Below, one piece after another: positions 1 to 6,765 of a stretch of DNA of 64,000 nucleotides; the first letter of the stretch is position 1; each line of letters opens with the position of its first letter. Below the pieces are notes generated by a model, which did no database searches, was not told the DNA's origin, and saw nothing but the letters and a program-made list of their open reading frames with translations. Made by a program: the position numbers and the translations under genes. The stretch is from CAIKMD01 sp963729935 (GTDB lineage Bacteria > Pseudomonadota > Alphaproteobacteria > ATCC43930 > CGMCC-115725): contig CAVSPW010000002.1 of assembly GCA_963729935.1 (NCBI GenBank), positions 1,240,001-1,304,000 on the forward strand. The letters are read 5' to 3'.

Positions 1-768
1 AAGACCGGGCTTTTGCGCCGCACCACCGGCCATGTGAAGGCGGTCGACGGCATCACGATGCAGCTCCGCGCCGGCGAGACCCTGGGCGTCGTCGGCGAAT
101 CGGGCTCGGGCAAGACGACCCTGGGGCTGGCCTTGCTGCGCCTCATCGACAGCGAGGGCGAGATCGTCTTCGATGGGACAAGGCTCGACGGGATGGACGG
201 CAAGGCCTTGCGCCCGCTGAGGCGCGAATTGCAGGTCATGTTCCAGGACCCCTTTTCGAGTCTCTCGCCGCGGCTTTCGATCGGGCAGATCGTGGAGGAG
301 GGCGTTAAAGTCCACCGGCTCGGCGGCGACGCCGCCGCGCGCCGCGCCGAGATCGCCCGCGCCCTCGCCGAAGTCGGGCTCGATCCGAGCGCCGCCGATC
401 GCTACCCGCATGAATTCTCCGGCGGGCAGCGCCAGCGCGTCGCGCTCGCCCGCGCGCTCGTGCTGAAGCCGCGCTTCTTGCTGTTGGACGAGCCGACATC
501 GGCGCTCGACATGTCGGTGCAGGCGCAAATGGTCGAGCTCTTGCGCGATCTGCAGGCACGGCACGGCCTCGCCTATCTCTTCATCAGCCACGATTTGCGC
601 GTCATCAAGGCGATGGCGCATGAGATCTTGGTGATGAAAGACGGCAAGGTGGTCGAAAGCGGCCCGGCGGCAAATCTGTTCTCGGCGCCGCAGACCGCCT
701 ATACGCGCGCGCTAATGGCGGCCGCCTTCAACCTCGAAGCGATCGAGGCGCAGGCAACGGCGTCGTAG
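1..768 (+). CDS. yejF: Peptide-type ABC transporter ATP-binding protein, C-terminal part (YejF-like), cut by window edge
   Basis: The frame is open to the first base of the window, so the gene begins upstream; a TTG at 13 is the first possible start inside the window but is unlikely to be the real one. A complete ABC ATPase domain is visible: Walker A GESGSGKTT, Q-loop in MFQDPF, signature SGGQRQR, Walker B LLLDEPTSALD and a switch histidine in ISHDLR. The blocks GLALLRLI and IVFDG, followed by SLSPRLSIGQI, match the second ATPase half of YejF, the double-domain ATPase of the microcin C / peptide importer YejABEF (family knowledge). DppF or OppF remain possible because the first half is not visible. 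It would energise uptake of peptides at the inner membrane. The next gene runs convergently, so any transporter partners are upstream, outside the window. Confidence 0.85.
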   Translation, partial: KTGLLRRTTGHVKAVDGITMQLRAGETLGVVGESGSGKTTLGLALLRLIDSEGEIVFDGTRLDGMDGKALRPLRRELQVMFQDPFSSLSPRLSIGQIVEEGVKVHRLGGDAAARRAEIARALAEVGLDPSAADRYPHEFSGGQRQRVALARALVLKPRFLLLDEPTSALDMSVQAQMVELLRDLQARHGLAYLFISHDLRVIKAMAHEILVMKDGKVVESGPAANLFSAPQTAYTRALMAAAFNLEAIEAQATAS

Positions 769-801
769 AACCACATCCGAGCCGTGCGAGCGAAGCCCCC
801 T

Positions 802-1248
802 CTACGCCGCGAGCTTCCAGCGCGCGATGACGCGCTTGACGCCGGCATCGCCCGGCTGATCGACCGTCCAGCCATGCGCGAGATAGGCCTTCGCCGTGAG
901 CCGGTTGCCGATGAAGCCAAGCGCGAGCTGCAAGATGAGGAAGGCGGCGAAAAGAACGCCTTCGGCGGTGTGCGCGCTGGCGGCGCTCACCGGCACGCGG
1001 CCGATCACGAGATCGAGACACCAGAGCGCCAGGATGATCGCACCCCAAGCATGAAGCCGGCGCCAGAACAGCGGCAAGCCGAAGACGCCGGAGAAAAGGA
1101 ACAGATCCCAGGCAAAGCCGGTCGCGACGCGCTTTTCCTTGCCGCTCTGCTTATGCCGCAAGCGAATCGCGGGCGGAAGCGTCTCGGCCGCTTCCTTTCC
1201 GCCCCGCGCGGCACGCCGGCGCGGCGCGCTAGCGCGGGCCACGGCCAA
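802..1248 (-). CDS. Small membrane protein, DUF2628-like
   Basis: About 148 residues. The N-terminal 40 residues are basic and arginine-rich. They are followed by two or three hydrophobic stretches, around FAWDLFLFSGVFGLPLFW, the WGAIILALWCLDLVIG segment, and a third starting VLFAAFLILQLALGFI. The pattern of an aromatic-rich TGFAW..F segment followed by LFWRRLHAW resembles DUF2628 proteins, which are small inner-membrane proteins of unknown role. The start is uncertain: TTG at 1248 or GTG at 1242. Either overlaps the last codons of the upstream aminopeptidase gene, so the two are probably co-transcribed. No function can be assigned. Confidence 0.55.
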   Translation of the reverse strand: MAVARASAPRRRAARGGKEAAETLPPAIRLRHKQSGKEKRVATGFAWDLFLFSGVFGLPLFWRRLHAWGAIILALWCLDLVIGRVPVSAASAHTAEGVLFAAFLILQLALGFIGNRLTAKAYLAHGWTVDQPGDAGVKRVIARWKLAA

Positions 1249-2614
1249 ATCGCTTCTCGATCAAGGCATAGAGAGCACGCAGGCCCAGCGCCTCGCCGCC
1301 CTCGGGGCGGCCCGGGCGGCTCTTCTGGTTCCAGGCATAGGTGTCGATATGCGCCCAAGGCGTGCCGGGCGTGACGAACGCGTCGAGATAGAGTGCGGCG
1401 GTGATGGCCCCGGCGAAGCTCGATTCGGACACGTTGTTGAGATCGGCGATCGAGGAGACGATCATCTGCCGATAGGGCCGCCACAGCGGCAGGCGCCATA
1501 GCGGATCGCCTTGCGCCGTCCCGGCCGCGAGCAGGTCATGCGCGAGATCGTCGTCATTGGTGAAAAGCGCCGGCAGCTCCGGGCCGAGCGCCGTCCGGGC
1601 GGCACCGGTCAAGGTCGCCATGTCGATGAGGAGCGCCGGCTTTTCGGCGCAGGCCTCGTGAAGCGCGTCGCACAGGACGAGCCTGCCCTCGGCATCGGTA
1701 TTGCCGACCTCGACCGTCATGCCCTTGCGCGTCTTGATGATGTCGAGCGGCCGAAAGGCATTGGCGGAGACCGCGTTCTCGACCGCCGGCACCAGAACGC
1801 GCAAACGCAGCGGCATTTGCGCTTCCATGACCGCCGAAGCAAGGCCGAGCAGGGTCGCGGCCCCGCCCATGTCCTTCTTCATCAGCCTCATGCCGCCCGC
1901 GGGCTTGAGATCGAGCCCGCCCGTGTCGAAGCACACGCCCTTGCCGACCAGGGTCAGCTTGGGCGCGGCTTCATCGCCCCAAAGAATGTCGATGAGACAG
2001 GGCGGCTTCGCGGCGGCCCGGCCGACGGTATGAATCGCCGGATAGTTCTCCTTGAGGAGCTCGTCGCCGACGATGACCCGGCAGCGCGCGCCGTTCCGGG
2101 CCGCCAGTTCCTTGGCCGCAGCGGCCAGTTCGGGCGGGCCCATATCTTCGGCGGGAGTGTTGATGAGATCACGCGCCAGCGCGATCCCGCGCGCCAGACG
2201 CTCCACCAGGCCGCGATCCGCCTCGGCCGGCCAAACCAGATCGGCCCAGCCGCGGTCCCGCGGCTTGTAGCGGGTGAAGGCATAGCAGCCGAGCGCCCAG
2301 CCCAGCGCAAAGCTCGTCGCGGCTGGCGCCGCGAGACCGCCTTCGAGCCGATAAGCGCCCGGGGGCAGGCTGTCGGGGAGAGCCGCCAGCGCCCAAAGCT
2401 CCTCGCCCGCGCGCAAGCCGACCAGGACACGCGCCAAGCGCCCTGCGCTATCCGGCAAGAGCGCGACCTTGCCCGATGCGCCGACAAAGCCCGTCGCGTC
2501 GGCCCAGCGCCGTTGCGTCTCGTCGAGCTGGGCAAGCACGGCAGCCAGCCCCTCCTCCGTAACGGGGCGCAGCGGCACGGCTGAGCCGCTTTCGGCAATG
2601 AGATGGTCGAGCAA
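1229..2614 (-). CDS. Leucyl aminopeptidase family (M17) protein
   Basis: A 461-residue cytosolic metallo-aminopeptidase of the PepA/M17 family. It releases N-terminal residues from peptides using two metal ions. The C-terminal catalytic domain shows the expected ligands: the Lys and Asp in VGKGVCFDTGG, the Asp of KKDMGGAA, and the Asp, Glu and Arg of NTDAEGRLVL. The N-terminal 140 residues are the more variable M17 domain. The start is TTG at 2614, chosen because a strong GGAGG lies six bases upstream and no ATG fits better. The gene is divergent from the GST gene at 2701, sharing an 86-bp upstream region, and is followed by the overlapping small membrane protein. Family assignment is firm; substrate preference is not visible. 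Confidence 0.9.
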   Translation of the reverse strand: MLDHLIAESGSAVPLRPVTEEGLAAVLAQLDETQRRWADATGFVGASGKVALLPDSAGRLARVLVGLRAGEELWALAALPDSLPPGAYRLEGGLAAPAATSFALGWALGCYAFTRYKPRDRGWADLVWPAEADRGLVERLARGIALARDLINTPAEDMGPPELAAAAKELAARNGARCRVIVGDELLKENYPAIHTVGRAAAKPPCLIDILWGDEAAPKLTLVGKGVCFDTGGLDLKPAGGMRLMKKDMGGAATLLGLASAVMEAQMPLRLRVLVPAVENAVSANAFRPLDIIKTRKGMTVEVGNTDAEGRLVLCDALHEACAEKPALLIDMATLTGAARTALGPELPALFTNDDDLAHDLLAAGTAQGDPLWRLPLWRPYRQMIVSSIADLNNVSESSFAGAITAALYLDAFVTPGTPWAHIDTYAWNQKSRPGRPEGGEALGLRALYALIEKRFGRGPR

Positions 2615-2700
2615 GCGAGGCCTCCAGGACGGCAGGGTTGCGTGGGCCCCCCGCTCCCGCCAGATTGACAGGGGGGCCGACAGAGGGTGGAGGATAGCCG

Positions 2701-3351
2701 ATGCCCGAGTTCACCATCTATATCGGCAACAAGAACTATTCTTCCTGGTCGCTCCGCGCATGGCTGATGCTGAAGCAGACGGGAACCGGCTTTCGCGAGG
2801 TCGTCATCCCGATCGCGCGGCCGACCACCCGCGCCGAGATCTTGCGCCATTCGCCTTCGGGCAAGGTGCCGGCCCTCGTTTATGGCGCGGTAACGGTCTG
2901 GGAATCGCTTGCGATCGGCGAGTATCTCGCCGAGCTATTTCCATCGGCAAGGCTCTGGCCCGAGGCGCGCGAAGCGCGCGCCGCGGCCCGGGCCGCAAGC
3001 CAGGAGATGCATGCCGGGTTCCTTCCTCTGCGGCGGCATTTCCCGATGAACATGCGTTCGGTCTTCGACCGCGAGATCATCCCCGAGATCCAGGGCGACA
3101 TCGACCGCATCACCGCTCTGTGGCATGACTGCCGCAAGCGTTTTGGCGCCGGCGGCGATTTCCTCTTCGGTCATTTCACCATCGCCGACGCGATGTACGC
3201 GCCGGTGGTCAGCCGGTTCCATACCTTCAAGGTGCCGCTCGACGCCGAGGCCGAGGCCTATGCCGCCGCCGTCACCGCCTGGCCCGCTTATCAGGAGTGG
3301 CTCGCCGCGGCGCGCAACGAGCCCATGATCATCGAGCAATGGGAATTCTGA
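2701..3351 (+). CDS. Glutathione S-transferase family protein (copy 1)
   Basis: 216 residues, the usual GST length. The N-terminal thioredoxin-like domain begins with YIGNKNYSSWSLRAWL, where Ser/Tyr residues occupy the place of the glutathione-activating residue, and has the conserved SGKVPAL cis-proline turn near residue 58. The all-helical C-terminal domain contains FTIADAMYAPVV, equivalent to the conserved N-capping box. It should conjugate or transfer glutathione to an electrophile in the cytoplasm, or act as an isomerase; the substrate is unknown. ATG at 2701 follows GGAGGATAGCCG. The gene is closely related to the GST at 4405-5058 (both share KNYSSWSLR and ADAMYAPVV), so the pair is a local duplication separated by a cupin gene and a dehydrogenase remnant. 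Confidence 0.88.
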   Translation: MPEFTIYIGNKNYSSWSLRAWLMLKQTGTGFREVVIPIARPTTRAEILRHSPSGKVPALVYGAVTVWESLAIGEYLAELFPSARLWPEAREARAAARAASQEMHAGFLPLRRHFPMNMRSVFDREIIPEIQGDIDRITALWHDCRKRFGAGGDFLFGHFTIADAMYAPVVSRFHTFKVPLDAEAEAYAAAVTAWPAYQEWLAAARNEPMIIEQWEF

Positions 3352-3364
3352 AGGGCGGCGGGTT

Positions 3365-3481
3365 TTACCGGGTGACCCAGCCGCCATCCATCGGCATCGC
3401 CGTCCCGGTGATGGTCGCCGCCGCGATCCCGAAGCCGATGCCGCTGGTCGAACCCGTGACCGGCGCGACCTTGCCGGTCAG
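3365..3481 (-). pseudogene. Remnant of 3-hydroxybutyrate dehydrogenase with large internal deletion
   Basis: Read on the minus strand, this stretch encodes LTGKVAPVTGSTSGIGFGIA, the Rossmann NAD-binding start of a short-chain dehydrogenase, followed within a few residues by ITGTAMPMDGGWVTR and a stop. ITGT..P.DGGW is the typical C-terminal end of D-3-hydroxybutyrate dehydrogenases. The roughly 200 residues between, including the Ser-Tyr-Lys catalytic core, are missing. The two ends are in the same frame, so an in-frame deletion between termini is the simplest explanation. There is no convincing ribosome site. It lies tail-to-tail with the GST gene and near phaZ, whose product pathway the intact enzyme would have continued. 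Confidence 0.7.
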
Positions 3482-3558
3482 CGGGCCGGGAGCGAGCGCC
3501 CGATCGATTCCGGTCGCGGCCGTCCCTTGTCCATCCAGGTGAGCGTTTCCGGAAGCGA

Positions 3559-3996
3559 TCACTTCCAGGGCGTCGGCTCCGGTACCGGGCACGGCCCGGG
3601 CATCGGAATGGTCGCGAAATCCGTCGGCCCGGCGATCTCCAGATATTCCATATCGGGCGAGTAATCGAACAGGAAATGAACGATGCCCGGCCTCTGATGG
3701 ACGCAGTCGCCGGTATTCACGAGGGTGACCTTGTCCTCATACATGAACCGTGCCCAACCCTTGAGCATCAGAACGATGTGGAAATCCGCGACATGGCGGT
3801 GCCATCCGGTGCCGGATTCGGGCGCATCCTTGGCGCGCACGAGCTGAGCGATGACTTTGCCGTTCGTCGCCTTGGCGATGCCGAGATCGCGATATTCGAA
3901 GAAATCGCGCAAGCCGCCGCTCTTGAACTCGGTATCGCCTTTTTTCACATGAGAAAACGAAGTCGGTGAGAAGGTTTCGGTCCTGATGTCATCCAT
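3559..3996 (-). CDS. Cupin-domain protein
   Basis: 145 residues. The single cupin fold is recognised by the first motif, GTGWHRHVADFHIVLMLKG, carrying the metal-binding His residues and the Gly-rich turn, and the second motif, GDCVHQRPGIVHFLF, with the last His. Upstream codons to 4329 are open, but the reading there is arginine-rich and unlike protein. The ATG at 3996, preceded by AAGGAATAAAGGCC, is the better start. The family includes small dioxygenases, isomerases and sensors; the specific role cannot be read. The 408-bp gap upstream separates it from the second GST gene, so it probably has its own promoter. Confidence 0.75.
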   Translation of the reverse strand: MDDIRTETFSPTSFSHVKKGDTEFKSGGLRDFFEYRDLGIAKATNGKVIAQLVRAKDAPESGTGWHRHVADFHIVLMLKGWARFMYEDKVTLVNTGDCVHQRPGIVHFLFDYSPDMEYLEIAGPTDFATIPMPGPCPVPEPTPWK

Positions 3997-4404
3997 GGCC
4001 TTTATTCCTTCGGTCCGTGTTGGGCGCGGGCTCGATGCCGTCCGCGCTCGCCTGCCTCGACCGGCCCGACATGACCGCGCCGGATCGATTGCAAGCGGTC
4101 GCGACGGCCCGCCCTTCTGGCAATGACCGCGCAAGAATCGCGCCAGATATCCTTCATCGGATAAAAAAACTTCGTCCGCGGCGAGCAAAGGTCCCGCGCG
4201 CGGAACGATGAAGCCGGCGTGGAGAATCCCTCGCAAATCGCGGCTTTCGTGACGCAGCGTCAGAACCCGGCTGATGCGCTTTCGAAGCGCTCTGGACCGG
4301 ACGCACGATTTCGGCACGCGGCGGCCCATCCGACGGCGGACATAAAATCGGCAGTTGCCGACAAAGCGGGCAGTCGCGATGCCCTTCCTGCTGCGCGGCC
4401 AGCG
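3997..4404. other. Non-coding gap of 408 bp
   Basis: No gene with convincing coding character lies here. It is the upstream region of the cupin gene and the downstream region of the second GST gene, both on the minus strand. A run of seven A follows a short 5-bp stem near 4150-4170, but the orientation does not make a terminator for either gene. I see no tRNA, repeat or clear promoter. Confidence 0.5.
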
Positions 4405-5058
4405 TTAGAATTCGACCTCGAGCTCGTCGATATCCTCCGGCTCGCACCTCGCCGCCGCGATCCATTCCTTCATCTCGGGCAGCGCCATGATCTGCTCGCA
4501 ATAGCGTGCGCAGACCCGGTCGAGCTTCACGTCATAGGTCAAAAACCGGGTGACGACCGGCGCGTACATCGCGTCCGCGGCACCGAGTGCGCCGAAAAGA
4601 TAGGGACCTCCATAGGTGTCGAGACAGTCGCGCCAGATGGCGACGATGCGATCGATGTCCGCCTGGGCGCGCGACCACAGCTTGAATCCGGGAAAATGTG
4701 CCTTCAGATTCATCGGCAGAGCCGAGCGCAGCGACACGAAGCCTGAATGCATTTCGCCGCAAATCGATCGGCAATGCGCCCGCGCCGCGCGATCCGCCGG
4801 CAAAAGCGCCGCTTGCGGCCTTACCTCGTTGAGGTATTCCGCGATCGCGATCGTATCCCACACCGAAACGCCCTCATGCGTCAGGCGCGGCACCAGGATC
4901 GACGGCGAAAGGAGAAGGATCTCCGCGCGCGCATCCGGGTCTTCGGGCGGCACCGATTGCTCCTCGAAAGGAAGCCCGGAAAATTTCGTCAGCAGCCATC
5001 CGCGCAAAGACCAGGATGAATAGTTCTTGCTGCTGATGGTGAGTACGGCATCGACCAT
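4405..5058 (-). CDS. Glutathione S-transferase family protein (copy 2)
   Basis: 217 residues. The N-terminal thioredoxin-like domain contains ISSKNYSSWSLRGWL and a proline turn in SPSILVPRL. The C-terminal helical domain contains LGAADAMYAPVV. Start ATG at 5058 is preceded by GGGAG at good spacing; the open frame continues to 5139 but without coding character. It is a paralogue of the GST at 2701-3351, with the same domain layout and many identical motif residues, but an acidic C-terminus (DELEVEF). The gene is divergent from phaZ, with 142 bp between the two starts. Substrate unknown. Confidence 0.86.
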   Translation of the reverse strand: MVDAVLTISSKNYSSWSLRGWLLTKFSGLPFEEQSVPPEDPDARAEILLLSPSILVPRLTHEGVSVWDTIAIAEYLNEVRPQAALLPADRAARAHCRSICGEMHSGFVSLRSALPMNLKAHFPGFKLWSRAQADIDRIVAIWRDCLDTYGGPYLFGALGAADAMYAPVVTRFLTYDVKLDRVCARYCEQIMALPEMKEWIAAARCEPEDIDELEVEF

Positions 5059-5200
5059 GGGTTCGCTCCCTTCGCATGGCGCCCTCTTGGGCCGTTGGTC
5101 GCAAAGCCTGTGCCACTCCGCCCTTGCCTTGGTGCGCATATTGCATGTCTTGGAAAGGCTGATCGGATCCGCAGAACCCCATGGAAGAACCCTTCACCTC

Positions 5201-6418
5201 ATGATCTATCAGACTTATCAAGCTCTTGCGGATACGAAAAAGCCCCTCCAGATGCTCGCGGAGTTGGCCGCCGGATTCATCCAAGAGCCGCGCGCCGGCC
5301 TCACGGACGATCCCTGGCTGCGCAAGCTCGCGGCAGCGAGCGAATTGGTCAGCCGATGCGGCCTCACCCACAAGCGGCCGGCCTTCGGGATCGAGACCGT
5401 GACGGTCGGCAACCGCGAGCTTGCCGTGACCGAAGAAGCGGTCCTCACCACCCCTTTTGCGACGCTCCTTCATTTCAAGAAAGACACCGCGGCGGAGCAG
5501 CCGCCCGTGCTCGTGGTCTCGCCGATGTCGGGGCATTTCGCGACGCTCTTGCGCGACACCGTGCGCACGATGCTGCCGGATCACGACGTCTACATCACCG
5601 ATTGGCACAATGCGCGCGACATCCCCTTGGGTCGTGGCCGTTTCGATCTCGATGACTTCATCGATCATCTGATCGGCTTCCTCGCAGCGATCGGACCCGG
5701 TTGCCATGTCATGGCGATCTGTCAGCCCTCGGTCCCGACCTTGGCGGCGGCGGCGATCATGGCCGAAGACGACCATCCGGCGGAGCCGCGCAGCGTGACC
5801 TTGATGGCGGGACCGATCGACACGAGGATCAATCCGACCAAGGTCAATGAATTCGCGACCAGCCGGCCGATCGAATGGTTCTATACCAGCGTGATCGGCG
5901 TCGTGCCCTGGCGCTACGGCGGCGCGATGCGACCGGTCTATCCGGGATTCGTCCAGCTTCTCGCCTTCATGGGCATGAACATTCAGCGCCATGTGAAGGC
6001 GTTCAACGAACTCTACGACAACCTCGCGAAAGGCCATTACGCGAAGGCCGAGGCCACGCGCAAATTTTATGACGAATATTTCGCCGTAATGGATCTGCCG
6101 GCCGAATTCTTCCTTCAGACAATTCGGGAAGTGTTTCAGGAGCACCATCTGCCGCGCGGCGTGATGCGCTGGCGCGGACGTCGCGTCGATCTGGGCGCGA
6201 TCAGGCGCAGCTTTCTTCTCACCATCGAGGGCGAGAAGGACGATATCTGCGCCGTGGGTCAGACATTGGCCGCGCAAGAGCTATGCAGCGGCCTGCGCCC
6301 CTATATGAAAAAGCATTACGTGCAAGTGGGGGTGGGGCATTACGGGGTTTTCAGCGGCCGGCGCTGGATTGCCCAGACCTATCCCGTCGTGCGCGATGTC
6401 ATTCATGTGAGCCAATAG
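5201..6418 (+). CDS. phaZ: Intracellular polyhydroxybutyrate depolymerase
   Basis: 405 residues, the normal length for the intracellular PhaZ family, which hydrolyses storage PHB granules to hydroxybutyrate units. The alpha/beta-hydrolase core shows VLVVSPMSGHFATLLRDTV and DVYITDWHNARDIPL near the N-terminus. The nucleophile elbow is MAICQPSVP, with Cys in place of the usual Ser, as known for the Ralstonia-type enzyme. The acid is in EGEKDDI and the His in VGHYGVFSG. ATG at 5201 was chosen because family members begin MxYQxY; codons upstream to 5027 look non-coding. A weak GGAAGA lies 12 bases before it. The gene stands alone, upstream of the riboswitch-malate synthase unit; the hydroxybutyrate dehydrogenase remnant at 3.4 kb is metabolically related. 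Confidence 0.93.
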   Translation: MIYQTYQALADTKKPLQMLAELAAGFIQEPRAGLTDDPWLRKLAAASELVSRCGLTHKRPAFGIETVTVGNRELAVTEEAVLTTPFATLLHFKKDTAAEQPPVLVVSPMSGHFATLLRDTVRTMLPDHDVYITDWHNARDIPLGRGRFDLDDFIDHLIGFLAAIGPGCHVMAICQPSVPTLAAAAIMAEDDHPAEPRSVTLMAGPIDTRINPTKVNEFATSRPIEWFYTSVIGVVPWRYGGAMRPVYPGFVQLLAFMGMNIQRHVKAFNELYDNLAKGHYAKAEATRKFYDEYFAVMDLPAEFFLQTIREVFQEHHLPRGVMRWRGRRVDLGAIRRSFLLTIEGEKDDICAVGQTLAAQELCSGLRPYMKKHYVQVGVGHYGVFSGRRWIAQTYPVVRDVIHVSQ

Positions 6419-6501
6419 ACGCGGCGCGCGCTGGATCGAGGTCGCGTGAACCGGAATATCGCGAGGTGTGCCATGTTTCCCTACTTTCCCGTAACGCACG
6501 A

Positions 6502-6510
6502 TGCTAGAAT
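6502..6510 (+). promoter_or_regulatory. Candidate extended -10 promoter for the riboswitch-aceB transcript
   Basis: TGCTAGAAT is an extended -10 element (TGN plus TAGAAT, five of six consensus bases) ending 17 bases before the first aptamer. That places a likely transcription start just ahead of the riboswitch. No good -35 hexamer is visible, as expected for extended -10 promoters. This is inference from consensus only. Confidence 0.45.
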
Positions 6511-6527
6511 TCTTCGGCTTAGTGCTT

Positions 6528-6713
6528 CGACAGGAGAGACCGGATTTCGATCCGGCGCCGAAGGAGAAACCGCCTCGGAAACTCTCAGGCAAAAGGACTG
6601 TCGGGGAAGAGCACTCTGGAAAGCAGGCGCATTGCGATCATTGGCGGCGCGCTTCACCGACGAGGTAAACCTGCTGCGGCGGGTGAATCTTTCAGGTCTC
6701 AGGACAGAGGGGG
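6528..6713 (+). ncRNA. Tandem glycine riboswitch (two aptamers)
   Basis: Two consecutive glycine aptamers are visible. Aptamer 1 (6528-6603) has a perfect P1 stem (CGACAG with CTGTCG), starts AGGAGAGACCGG, carries a 6-bp hairpin with a TTCG loop at 6540-6555, and contains the conserved GCCGAAGGAGAAACCGCC and ACTCTCAGGCAAAAGGAC. Aptamer 2 (about 6612-6713) starts CTCTGGAAAGCAGGC, continues with ACCGACGAGGTAAACC and GGGTGAATCTTTCAGG, and closes with CAGGACAGAGGGGG, pairing CTCTG with CAGAG. This is the classic gcvT-type architecture with a short linker. In known examples, glycine binding turns on the downstream gene. Here that gene is malate synthase, not the glycine cleavage operon. Confidence 0.93.
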
Positions 6714-6715
6714 TA

Positions 6716-6760
6716 CCGCAACCGCATCGCGCGGCTGTGGCCCACCTACGATCCGGAGGT
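6716..6760 (+). promoter_or_regulatory. Putative riboswitch expression platform and aceB ribosome site
   Basis: Directly after aptamer 2, a hairpin can form between 6716-6725 and 6731-6740 (nine of ten positions pair, counting one G-T). No T-run follows, so it is not a classical terminator. Next, ACCT at 6744-6747 can pair with AGGT at 6757-6760, which is part of the GGAGGT ribosome site of aceB. This suggests control of translation start rather than termination. The pairing is short and the model is an inference. Confidence 0.4.
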
Positions 6761-6765
6761 AACCA

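Noticed and set aside
4148..4175. Stem of five pairs with a run of seven A as a terminator
   Set aside because: The run is on the wrong side for minus-strand genes, and no plus-strand gene ends nearby.
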